Origin: Flavobacterium aquaticum
GTDB lineage: Bacteria; Bacteroidota; Bacteroidia; Flavobacteriales; Flavobacteriaceae
Reading direction: 5' to 3'
NCBI RefSeq assembly: GCF_003259835.1
Contig: NZ_QLMI01000001.1
Location: 310,001-374,000, forward strand
DNA: 64,000 nt
Position 1 is the stretch's first letter. The number at the start of each line of letters is the position of its first letter. The notes under the pieces were generated by a model. That model was not told the origin of the DNA. It did not search any database and saw only the letters and a list, made by a program, of their open reading frames with translations. Made by a program: the position numbers and the translations under genes. Positions 25,541 through 32,499 of this stretch are shown in pieces.

Positions 25541-26887
25541 TTATCTTTTCTTTTTCTTCTCCGCACGTTTTCTTTCAACCGCTCGGTTTCTGGATTCTGT
25601 TTTTCTTGGAGTACGTTTTCCTGGACCTCCTAAGTTGACTTTAGTGTTTTTTTCTTTTTTCTTGTGAAATGCTTCGCCACCTTCTTTTTTAGGGGTTTTT
25701 AGTAAGAACTTCATTTTCTTCTTTTCCTTTTCGAAGTCTAAATAGCGTTCTTCTATTTTTAAATCTTCTGGAATAGGAAGTTCTTTGATTTCGGTATTCA
25801 TTAATAATTCTACCTCAATTTTTGGTTCTACTTCACTTGGAGAAATCAAACTTATAGCAACACCTGTTTTATCAGCACGACCCGTTCTACCGATACGATG
25901 CATGTATTTTTCTGGTTCTTCGGTGAATTGTAAGTTGATAACGTGTGTAATATCCGAAATATCCAAACCACGCGCCATGATATCCGTAGTAACCAAACCT
26001 CTTAATTCGCCCGCCTGAAAAGCTGCCATCGTATTCAAACGATAATTTTGTGATTTGTTTGAGTGAATCACACCAAATTGCTCAGGAAATTCACTTTCTA
26101 AAGTTTCGGAAACCAATTCAACTATACGTTTGTTGTTTACGAAAATCAACACACGGTCCATTCCTTCTGTTTCTCGAACCAAATGTTTCAATAGGTTCAA
26201 TTTGGTCAAGAAATTTGGAACTTGGTATACAATTTGTTCGATTTGTTCTAACGGAGTTCCGCTTTGAGCCAAAGATACTTCTTCTGGAAATTCAAAATAT
26301 TCATCTAACATCGCATCTACTTCTTCGGTCATAGTTGCCGAGAATAAGATGTTTTGTTTTTTGCCACGCATCATCGATAAAATTGAAGTCAATTGGGCAC
26401 GGAACCCTAAGTTTAGAATTTCGTCAAATTCGTCAATTACCAATTTTTGTAATTCATCGAAACGTAAAACACCATCTAAACCTAAATCCATTACACGACC
26501 AGGAGTTCCGATCAAAATATCTACACCTTCGGCTAATGCTTTTCGTTGTGTATTGATGTTAACACCACCATAAATTCCAAGTGTTCGCACACTCATGTAT
26601 TTGGTTAGTTTTTCAACTTCTTCTGCTACTTGCACAACTAATTCACGCGTTGGAACTAAAATAACAACTCTTGGCGATTCGTTATTTTGAAATTTCCATT
26701 GTTTTAAAATGGGTAATAAATAAGCAAAGGTTTTTCCAGTTCCTGTTTGTGCAATTCCCATCATGTCTCTTCCTGAAAGAATTACAGAATGCGATTTTTC
26801 TTGAATAGGTGTAGCGTGAACAAAACCTAATTCGTCTAATGCTTTTTGTAGTGATTTTGGTAAATCGAATTCTTGGAACGTTTTCAT
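25541..26887 (-). CDS. DEAD-box RNA helicase, RhlE type
   Basis: A 448-residue helicase with Q motif (FQEFDLPKSLQKAL), motif I AQTGTGKT, motif II DEFD in place of DEAD (VIDEFDEILNLGF), motif III SAT, and the C-terminal motifs FVNNKR, TDIMARGLD and HRIGRTGR. A basic tail of about 60 residues (KKKEKNT...KRAEKKKKR) would bind RNA. The ATG at 26887 begins MKTFQEFDLP; an upstream start at 26917 lies in the leader. DEAD-box helicases of this type help ribosome assembly and cold growth. The leader carries the structured element described at 26910-26980, shared with lpxA. Confidence 0.92.
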   Translation of the reverse strand: MKTFQEFDLPKSLQKALDELGFVHATPIQEKSHSVILSGRDMMGIAQTGTGKTFAYLLPILKQWKFQNNESPRVVILVPTRELVVQVAEEVEKLTKYMSVRTLGIYGGVNINTQRKALAEGVDILIGTPGRVMDLGLDGVLRFDELQKLVIDEFDEILNLGFRAQLTSILSMMRGKKQNILFSATMTEEVDAMLDEYFEFPEEVSLAQSGTPLEQIEQIVYQVPNFLTKLNLLKHLVRETEGMDRVLIFVNNKRIVELVSETLESEFPEQFGVIHSNKSQNYRLNTMAAFQAGELRGLVTTDIMARGLDISDITHVINLQFTEEPEKYMHRIGRTGRADKTGVAISLISPSEVEPKIEVELLMNTEIKELPIPEDLKIEERYLDFEKEKKKMKFLLKTPKKEGGEAFHKKKEKNTKVNLGGPGKRTPRKTESRNRAVERKRAEKKKKR

Positions 26888-26909
26888 ATGTTTGAATTGT
26901 ATTTTTATA

Positions 26910-26980
26910 GGTAACATATGTTATCGCCTTTTTCAAATATGTGTTTGCTTGAGCAAACTTGTGTTAGTGGCGATTTCATA
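26910..26980 (-). promoter_or_regulatory. leader element copy 1, upstream of the DEAD-box gene
   Basis: On the minus strand it starts TATGAAATCGCCACTAA, identical over 17 bases to the element before lpxA (48202). An outer stem pairs ATCGCC (26974-26969) with GGCGAT (26928-26923), and an inner perfect inverted repeat GTTTGCT-TG-AGCAAAC spans 26943-26958. A micro-ORF (26979-26905, 24 codons, starting MKSPLTQVCSSK) lies within. The GGCGAT arm ends exactly 35 bases before the helicase ATG, as in the lpxA copy. It may be a cis-acting RNA, a leader peptide or a small mobile repeat. Confidence 0.65.
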
Positions 26981-26999
26981 ATGTAAATAAAATTGTTTG

Positions 27000-27007
27000 C
27001 AAAGGTA
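27000..27007 (-). promoter_or_regulatory. -7 box of the DEAD-box gene
   Basis: TACCTTTG on the minus strand matches TAnnTTTG. Transcription would start near 26993, giving a leader of about 105 bases that contains the whole element at 26910-26980. Confidence 0.45.
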
Positions 27008-27131
27008 CATAAACTTTTTGGAATGTTATTTGTGCCTTGTGGCGAGAATAAAGTTATTGTATTTACTTCTTTTATTAGTACTTTCGATTTTTAAACAATA
27101 ATTTCGCCTAAGTTTAGTTTTTACTCCAGCT

Positions 27132-28958
27132 ATGAAATTGAAACTTTTTCTTTTTTTATGTATTTGCATGATTTCCTGGAAAGGGAAGGCGCAAACCGTA
27201 GATAAAAAAGCCGATAGTATTTCAATTTATAAGGATATTAATGATTTATCCAAAAGAGGTAAGTTTTCCCGATTTGTTTACAAATTAATTTTTAGAGAAT
27301 CGGCTCTTAAAGTAGAGAATTTGATTCCTTCTAATCCTAAAAAAGAGGTGAAAGTGGTAAAAAAATATCAAGAAGGGAAAATTATTCGAAACATTACAAT
27401 TGAAACGTTAGATCCTTTTGGATTTTCGGTTACAAATGAAAAGAAAGTTCCAAAGCGTAAATTGGAGAAGTATGGTAATTCGGTTCATATTAAAACCAAG
27501 GAAGTAACGATTCGGAATATTATGCTTTTTAAAAAGAACGATAAATTAGATACTAAGTTATTGTTAGAATCCGAACGTTTGATAAGAAGTCAGCGTTATA
27601 TTCGTGAGGTTACGATTGTTCCTGTTGATATTCCAAAAAATAAAGATTCTATCGATATTAAAATTAGAGTTTTAGATTCCTGGACTTTAATTCCAACAGG
27701 AAGTTTATCCTCCTCTGAAAGTAGTGCCAAGTTAACCGAACGTAATATTTTAGGTTTTGGTCATTTGATAAGCGGTAATATTAAAAACCGTTTTGATACT
27801 AAAGAAAGAGCGGTTTATGCTCAGTATTCTATCAATAATATTAAGAATACTTATTTTCGTTTTGATTTGGATTATGCGAATGAATTCAATAATGATAGTA
27901 AGCGAAGTGTAAATATCAATCGACCATTTTACTCTGTAATCGCTAAAAATGCTGGAGGTTTTTATTTTGAAAATCGAATGAGAACGGAGCAATTTCCAGT
28001 TTTGGATACGATTTCATTACAAAAAGTATCTTATGATTTTCAGGAATATTGGTATGGTAGAGCGTTTAAAATCAATTCAAAATCAAATCCAGAACGCTAT
28101 TTTACGAATATGATTTTGGCTTTAACCTATAATCAAAAAGTTTTTGGAAGAATGCCAGAAGCCACTTTAGATCCTTCGAATTATTTTTCAAATGAAAAGA
28201 ATTGGATTGGAATGATTGGGGTTTCTAGACAAAAATTCTATCAAGATACGTTTGTTTTCAATTATAAAATTACGGAGGATATTCCGTACGGAGAAAATAT
28301 TGCGTTAATCATTGGTCATCAAGAAAAAAATAGTAATTCTCGAATGTATACAGGTTTGAGTGTTTCCTACGGAAAAAAGTGTTCGTTTGGTTATGCCAGC
28401 GGTTTTGCAGAATGGGGAAGTTTTTACGATGCAGGTTTTACAGAGCAAACTACTTTCAAGTTGGGCTTCAATTATTTTAGTCCGTTAATCAATTTAGGCA
28501 ATTGGCGTTTTAGACAGTTTGTAAAACCTACCTATGTTTGGGGAAATAATAGAGATGAATCGTTTAAAGATCGATTGACTTTACTTGATGAAGATGGCTT
28601 GCCAGGGTTTAATAATCGATTAATCGGAACACAAAAATGGTCAATGTCCTTTCAAACACAATCGTACATTCCCGGAAGTTGGTATGGTTTCCGATTTAGT
28701 CCATATTTTAACATGACATTTGGTTCTTTGGCTAATGAAAAAGCACTATTCAATAGTAAAGTATATTCAAAATTTAGTATTGGAGCGCAAATTAATAATG
28801 ACTTTTTAGTATTTAATAGTTTTCAAATTTCGTTTTCGTATTATCCAACAATACCTTTTGAAGGTGATGGAATTAATAAATTTAACTCTTTTGAAAATAC
28901 GAATTTAACGCTTTATGATTTCCAATTGTCTAAACCAGGGTATATTAGATATGATTAG
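27132..28958 (+). CDS. outer-membrane protein with POTRA-like domain and barrel
   Basis: A 608-residue protein with signal peptide (KLKLFLFLCICMISWKGKAQ). Residues about 85-180 look like a POTRA domain: IIRNITIETLDPFG, a stretch of helices including LLLESERLIRSQRYIREVTIVPV, and DSIDIKIRVLDSWTL. The rest is beta-barrel-like, with many aromatic, alternating strands and a terminal segment DFQLSKPGYIRYD. The layout recalls Omp85-family proteins (BamA relatives), with a single POTRA and no recognised lid motif. It could take part in outer-membrane protein insertion or export; the substrate is unknown. Its stop directly abuts the stop of the convergent hemN gene, leaving no room for a separate terminator. 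Confidence 0.7.
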   Translation: MKLKLFLFLCICMISWKGKAQTVDKKADSISIYKDINDLSKRGKFSRFVYKLIFRESALKVENLIPSNPKKEVKVVKKYQEGKIIRNITIETLDPFGFSVTNEKKVPKRKLEKYGNSVHIKTKEVTIRNIMLFKKNDKLDTKLLLESERLIRSQRYIREVTIVPVDIPKNKDSIDIKIRVLDSWTLIPTGSLSSSESSAKLTERNILGFGHLISGNIKNRFDTKERAVYAQYSINNIKNTYFRFDLDYANEFNNDSKRSVNINRPFYSVIAKNAGGFYFENRMRTEQFPVLDTISLQKVSYDFQEYWYGRAFKINSKSNPERYFTNMILALTYNQKVFGRMPEATLDPSNYFSNEKNWIGMIGVSRQKFYQDTFVFNYKITEDIPYGENIALIIGHQEKNSNSRMYTGLSVSYGKKCSFGYASGFAEWGSFYDAGFTEQTTFKLGFNYFSPLINLGNWRFRQFVKPTYVWGNNRDESFKDRLTLLDEDGLPGFNNRLIGTQKWSMSFQTQSYIPGSWYGFRFSPYFNMTFGSLANEKALFNSKVYSKFSIGAQINNDFLVFNSFQISFSYYPTIPFEGDGINKFNSFENTNLTLYDFQLSKPGYIRYD

Positions 28959-30323
28959 TTAAATCGTCATTGAAAACAGCTTAGTTTCTGGAGCTTTTCT
29001 GATTAATCTTAAATCGAATGCCATGCAAATATTACGAACGAAAGGTTTCCCTTTTTCGGTTACAGTAATCGTGTCATCTTGAATGGTTAGAAAACCATCT
29101 TCTTGCATTTCTTCTAAACTTGCTAAAACTGATGGTAGTTCAGGAAAATCTAAGGCTTCATCTTTCCACGAAGTGGTAAATTGACACATCAAATTCAAAA
29201 TATGTCTTCTGATAATTAAATCTTCTGGCGTTAAAACGTGACCTCTGAAAAGAGGTAATTGATTATCGGCTAAATGCGTGTAATAATCTTCGATTGTTTT
29301 TTCATTTTGAGCAAAACTGTACCAACTATCGCTAATTGAAGAAACGCCTAATCCAATCATTAATTGCGTTTTTGAAGCCGTGTAGCCCATGAAATTACGA
29401 TGTAATTTTCCGTCTTTAAATGAAGTAAACATGCTGTCATTTTCTAATGCAAAATGATCCATTCCAATTTCGTGGTAACCGTTTTCTGCTAGTTGTTTTT
29501 TGCCTTCTTCATACAACATGCGTTTTTCATCATCTTTTGGCAAATCATCGTCTTTAAAACCGCGTTGACCATTACCTTTAATCCATGGCACGTGAGCATA
29601 GCTGTAAAATGCTAATCTATCAGGTTGTAATGATTTGGTTTTGTCTATTGTATCTTTCACATCGGCTAATGTTTGAAAAGGTAATCCGAAAATTAAATCA
29701 TGTCCAACAGAAGTATAGCCAATTTCTTTTGCCCAAAACGTCACTTTAGCGACGCTATGAAAAGGTTGAATACGGTGAATAGCTTCTTGTACTTTTGGTG
29801 AATAGTCTTGCACTCCAAAACTCACACGTCTAAATCCTAAATTATATAAGGTTTGTAAATGGTGTCGAGTTGTGTTGTTTGGATGCCCTTCAAAACTAAA
29901 TTCGTGTTCTTCTGCTTTTGTTGCATATTGAAAAATGCCGTTCATCAAGCGTTCTAAATTTTCAGGCGAAAAGAACGTTGGAGTTCCGCCACCTAAATGA
30001 ATTTCTTTAATGATGGGTTTTCTTGGAAATAAATCGCAATACAATTTCCATTCTTTAATTACGGCTGTAATGTAAGGATCTTCAACCTCATGACGTTTTG
30101 TAATTCGCTTGTTGCAACCACAAAAAGTACACAAACTTTCGCAAAATGGTAAGTGAATGTATAAACTAATACCTTCCGAAGCATTTGATTCTTTGAAAGA
30201 TTGTAAAAGTGTTCGTTTCCAATCTTCTAAATGGAATTTTTCCTCTTCCCAATAAGGAACAGTTGGATAACTAGTATAGCGAGGTCCGGGAACGTTATAT
30301 TTTTGTACAATTGAGACTGACAT
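28959..30323 (-). CDS. hemN: oxygen-independent coproporphyrinogen III oxidase
   Basis: A 454-residue radical SAM enzyme. The N-terminus VPGPRYTSYPTVPYW is typical; CESLCTFCGC (about 61-70) is the CxxxCxxC cluster motif with the extra Cys of HemN; HLGGGTPTFFSPENL and the C-terminal HemN domain follow. It converts coproporphyrinogen III to protoporphyrinogen IX without oxygen, so it matters in low-oxygen heme synthesis. Upstream a -7 box (30347-30354) and a palindromic ATGATAATTGTCAT (30377-30390) lie 33 bases apart, which suggests activation by a Crp/Fnr-type regulator. Confidence 0.95.
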   Translation of the reverse strand: MSVSIVQKYNVPGPRYTSYPTVPYWEEEKFHLEDWKRTLLQSFKESNASEGISLYIHLPFCESLCTFCGCNKRITKRHEVEDPYITAVIKEWKLYCDLFPRKPIIKEIHLGGGTPTFFSPENLERLMNGIFQYATKAEEHEFSFEGHPNNTTRHHLQTLYNLGFRRVSFGVQDYSPKVQEAIHRIQPFHSVAKVTFWAKEIGYTSVGHDLIFGLPFQTLADVKDTIDKTKSLQPDRLAFYSYAHVPWIKGNGQRGFKDDDLPKDDEKRMLYEEGKKQLAENGYHEIGMDHFALENDSMFTSFKDGKLHRNFMGYTASKTQLMIGLGVSSISDSWYSFAQNEKTIEDYYTHLADNQLPLFRGHVLTPEDLIIRRHILNLMCQFTTSWKDEALDFPELPSVLASLEEMQEDGFLTIQDDTITVTEKGKPFVRNICMAFDLRLIRKAPETKLFSMTI

Positions 30324-30346
30324 AGCAATAGATTTTTAGCACAGTA

Positions 30347-30390
30347 CAAACTTAAAGCGCTTCTGAAAAATAAAAAATGATAATTGTCAT
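30347..30390 (-). promoter_or_regulatory. hemN promoter with Fnr-like box
   Basis: On the minus strand TAAGTTTG (30354-30347) matches TAnnTTTG, and ATGATAATTGTCAT (plus strand 30377-30390, TGAT-N4-GTCA half sites) is centred 33.0 bases upstream, the same distance as in the promoter at 5605-5648. Confidence 0.5.
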
Positions 30391-30400
30391 ATTAAGTTTG

Positions 30401-30445
30401 TGTAACAAATATTACAGAAAAAAGATTTTCCAAATCGTATCTTTG
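30401..30445 (+). promoter_or_regulatory. thioredoxin operon promoter with Crp-like palindrome
   Basis: TGTAACAAATATTACA (30401-30416) has TGTAA/TTACA arms, the geometry of a Crp site. TATCTTTG (30438-30445) matches TAnnTTTG. Centres are 33.0 bases apart. Transcription would start near 30452, 15 bases before the thioredoxin ATG. Confidence 0.55.
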
Positions 30446-30466
30446 AAAGTGAAAAAATAAACGATT

Positions 30467-30769
30467 ATGAATCCAAAATTTAATGATATTATTAACGGTA
30501 ACGATTTGGTATTAGTGGATTTCTATGCCGATTGGTGCGGACCATGTAAAATGATGTCGCCCATATTGCAAGAAGTAAAATTGAATTTAAAAGATGCAGT
30601 AAAAATTATAAAAGTGAATGTTGACCAACATCAAGATTTGGCTAGTCATTTTATGGTGCGAGGTGTTCCTACTTTAATGTTATTTAAAACAGGAAAGATG
30701 TTATGGCGACAATCGGGTGTGTTGAGCGCTAGAGATTTGACAACGATAATTAGTAATCATTTGAATTGA
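30467..30769 (+). CDS. thioredoxin
   Basis: A 100-residue cytoplasmic thioredoxin with active site WCGPCK (Trp23, Cys24, Cys27), the cis-Pro in GVPTLMLF and a final helix. Slightly shorter than the usual 105-110 residues. It reduces disulphides and supplies electrons to enzymes such as peroxidases. First gene of an operon with a rhodanese lipoprotein, a DUF2892 membrane protein and a CsaA-like protein; the set suggests sulfur handling under a Crp/Fnr-type regulator. Confidence 0.93.
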   Translation: MNPKFNDIINGNDLVLVDFYADWCGPCKMMSPILQEVKLNLKDAVKIIKVNVDQHQDLASHFMVRGVPTLMLFKTGKMLWRQSGVLSARDLTTIISNHLN

Positions 30770-30816
30770 TTTTTTTGTATATTTATAAACGAAAACAAAC
30801 AAAAAACATAAAAATA

Positions 30817-31206
30817 ATGAAATTAAAAGTATTGAGTTTGGTTATCCTATTTTTCGGATTAACTTCTTGTTTGAAGAATCAAGCAGATGGTGTCCAAGTG
30901 TTGGATGTAGCCAAATATGAAAAAAACATGGCACAACCAGATGTTCAATTGGTTGATGTTCGCACGCCTGTAGAATTTAGTGAAGGTCATTTAGAAAACG
31001 CAATAAATATTGATGTTACAGCAGATGATTTTGATGCAAAAGTGGCAAGTTTAGATAAAGAAAAACCAGTAATGGTCTATTGTAAATCGGGTGGAAGAAG
31101 TGCTAAAGCTTCAGCTAGATTAAAAGAATTAGGATTTAAAACCATTACCGATTTAGAAGGCGGAATTACCAATTGGAAAAGCGAAAACAAACCTGTAGTA
31201 AAATAA
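30817..31206 (+). CDS. rhodanese-domain lipoprotein
   Basis: A 129-residue protein with a lipoprotein signal (VILFFGLTSC, Cys18) and one rhodanese domain: VQLVDVRTPVEFSEGHLENAINID and the active-site loop CKSGGRS with the sulfur-carrying Cys. The ATG at 30817 gives a clean lipoprotein signal; an upstream start at 30766 would overlap the thioredoxin stop and bury it. Rhodaneses carry sulfane sulfur; as a lipoprotein it works in the periplasm. It is followed by a DUF2892 membrane protein, the two parts that are fused in E. coli YgaP. Confidence 0.9.
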   Translation: MKLKVLSLVILFFGLTSCLKNQADGVQVLDVAKYEKNMAQPDVQLVDVRTPVEFSEGHLENAINIDVTADDFDAKVASLDKEKPVMVYCKSGGRSAKASARLKELGFKTITDLEGGITNWKSENKPVVK

Positions 31207-31223
31207 ACGTAATACTTTAGATT

Positions 31224-31436
31224 ATGAAGAAAAATATTGGAACTGCCGATCGTTTTGTTAGAGTAATGTTAGGTGTAATTGCCATAATTCTTGGTCTTTC
31301 AGGAATTTTGGAAGGTAATTTAAAATGGATTGCTCTTATTGTAGGAGCAGTAATGATTACCGTTGCATCAGTACAATTTTGTCCGTTTTATGTATTATTT
31401 GGAATTAATATTTGTAAAGTAAAAGAAAAAAAATAA
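31224..31436 (+). CDS. DUF2892 (YgaP-type) membrane protein
   Basis: A 70-residue protein that matches the DUF2892 pattern: KKNIGTADRFVRVMLGVIAIILG, a second span (IALIVGAVMITVASVQF) and the CPFYVLFGINIC ending with two cysteines. In E. coli YgaP this membrane part is joined to a rhodanese; here the rhodanese is the separate gene just upstream, so the two probably act together at the membrane in sulfur transfer. Confidence 0.88.
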   Translation: MKKNIGTADRFVRVMLGVIAIILGLSGILEGNLKWIALIVGAVMITVASVQFCPFYVLFGINICKVKEKK

Positions 31437-31502
31437 AATTATTTAAAGTTTAATATAAGTATGATTTGCTTCGGTAAATTGTACTTTTTTATTTTATACA
31501 AT

Positions 31503-31835
31503 ATGATAACTTGGCATGATTTTGAAAAAGTTGAAATGCGCGTTGGAACTATTATTGAAATAAATGATTTTCCAAAAGCAAAGAAACCTGCGTATCAGTT
31601 AGCGATTGATTTTGGTGTTGAATTGGGAATCAAAAAATCATCTGCTCAAATAACCAAACGTTATACAAAAGAAGATTTACTTGGTAAACAAATTATTGCA
31701 GTAGTCAATTTTCCAAAAAAACAAATCGCTGATTTTATGAGCGAATGTTTGGTTTTGGGTTCGGTTGGAGAAGAGAACGATATTGTTTTGCTGACTTCTG
31801 ATATTCGGGTTGAAAATGGGTTGCGAATTGGATAA
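31503..31835 (+). CDS. CsaA-type tRNA-binding-domain protein
   Basis: A 110-residue OB-fold protein of the CsaA family: ITWHDFEKVEMRVGTIIEINDFPKA at the start, KKSSAQITKRYT and NFPKKQIADFMSECLVLG. CsaA was described as an export-related chaperone and binds RNA-like ligands; its true role is unsettled. The ATG at 31503 matches the family length; a start at 31461 would add 14 hydrophobic residues with no family support. Last gene of the thioredoxin operon. Confidence 0.88.
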   Translation: MITWHDFEKVEMRVGTIIEINDFPKAKKPAYQLAIDFGVELGIKKSSAQITKRYTKEDLLGKQIIAVVNFPKKQIADFMSECLVLGSVGEENDIVLLTSDIRVENGLRIG

Positions 31836-31872
31836 AAAAAAACCAAAAATCATTGATTTTCGGTTTTTTTTT
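31835..31872. terminator. bidirectional terminator
   Basis: CCAAAAATC (31843-31851) pairs with GATTTTCGG (31855-31863) apart from one A-C mismatch, flanked by eight A and ten T residues. It ends the csaA operon and could also end minus-strand transcripts. Confidence 0.75.
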
Positions 31873-32074
31873 TATTTTTTATCTTCGTTATGTTATTAAT
31901 TGTTAACGCAATAAATAAAATGGGAACAATTAATCTATAAGTAAAAGATTGATTAGATGATAAGTTTAGAAATATTATTAATATCCAAAAACACAAAAAA
32001 ATGTAATTAATTTTTAATTTATTCTTCTGTAAAACTTTAACAAATTTGACATTGTTAAATATCATCAAAATCAA
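31850..32074 (-). CDS. possible small membrane protein
   Basis: A 74-codon frame with two hydrophobic segments (about 25-40 and 48-60: INYIFLCFWILIIFLNL and YRLIVPILFIALT) and a Lys/Asn-rich end. It begins inside the last codons of the PUR-family gene and its stop lies in the terminator stem. The membrane pattern argues for a real gene; AT-rich DNA can produce such frames by chance. Confidence 0.25.
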   Translation of the reverse strand: MILMIFNNVKFVKVLQKNKLKINYIFLCFWILIIFLNLSSNQSFTYRLIVPILFIALTINNITKIKNKKKTENQ

Positions 32075-32429
32075 TATTAGTAAAGCTTTCAGCTGATTTT
32101 ACTTCTTCGTTACCGTCAGCATAGATTTCTCTTTTGAAATCTTTTTGATGTCTTTCTGAAATTACTTCTTCACCTTTTTGGTCTAGAACAAAATCTGTCA
32201 TTTCATCTAAAATTTCTCTGAAAGCAGCGAAATCTTCTTTGTACAAATAAATTTTGTGTTTTTTAAAGTGAAATGAACCATCTTCTTCTGTAAACTTTTT
32301 ACTTTCAGTAATGGTAATGTAGTAATCATCTGCTTTTGTAGCTCTTACATCAAAGAAATACGTTCTTCTTCCTGCACGCAATACTTTAGAAAAAATATCT
32401 TCTTTTTCTAACATGTCATTTTCTCTCAT
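32055..32429 (-). CDS. PUR-domain protein (DUF3276)
   Basis: A 124-residue protein: IFSKVLRAGRRTYFFDVRATKADDYYITITESKK, then FHFKKHKIYLYKEDFAAFREILDEMTDFV, which is the PUR-alpha type fold common in Bacteroidota as DUF3276. The acidic tail (NEEVKSAESFTNIDFDDI) is also typical. PUR domains bind single-stranded nucleic acids; the bacterial role is not established, although a spirochaete relative is a nucleic-acid-binding regulator. Confidence 0.88.
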   Translation of the reverse strand: MRENDMLEKEDIFSKVLRAGRRTYFFDVRATKADDYYITITESKKFTEEDGSFHFKKHKIYLYKEDFAAFREILDEMTDFVLDQKGEEVISERHQKDFKREIYADGNEEVKSAESFTNIDFDDI

Positions 32430-32499
32430 AATCCTACTGTCAATTAATTAGTGTTATAGCGTCTCAAAAATCTAAAAAAAAATCGGATTAAACAAAAGT

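Noticed and set aside
26912-26923. Palindrome TAACATATGTTA as an operator of the helicase gene
   Set aside because: The matching copy before lpxA has CATATTTTACC here, so the symmetry is not kept; it is better seen as part of the leader element.
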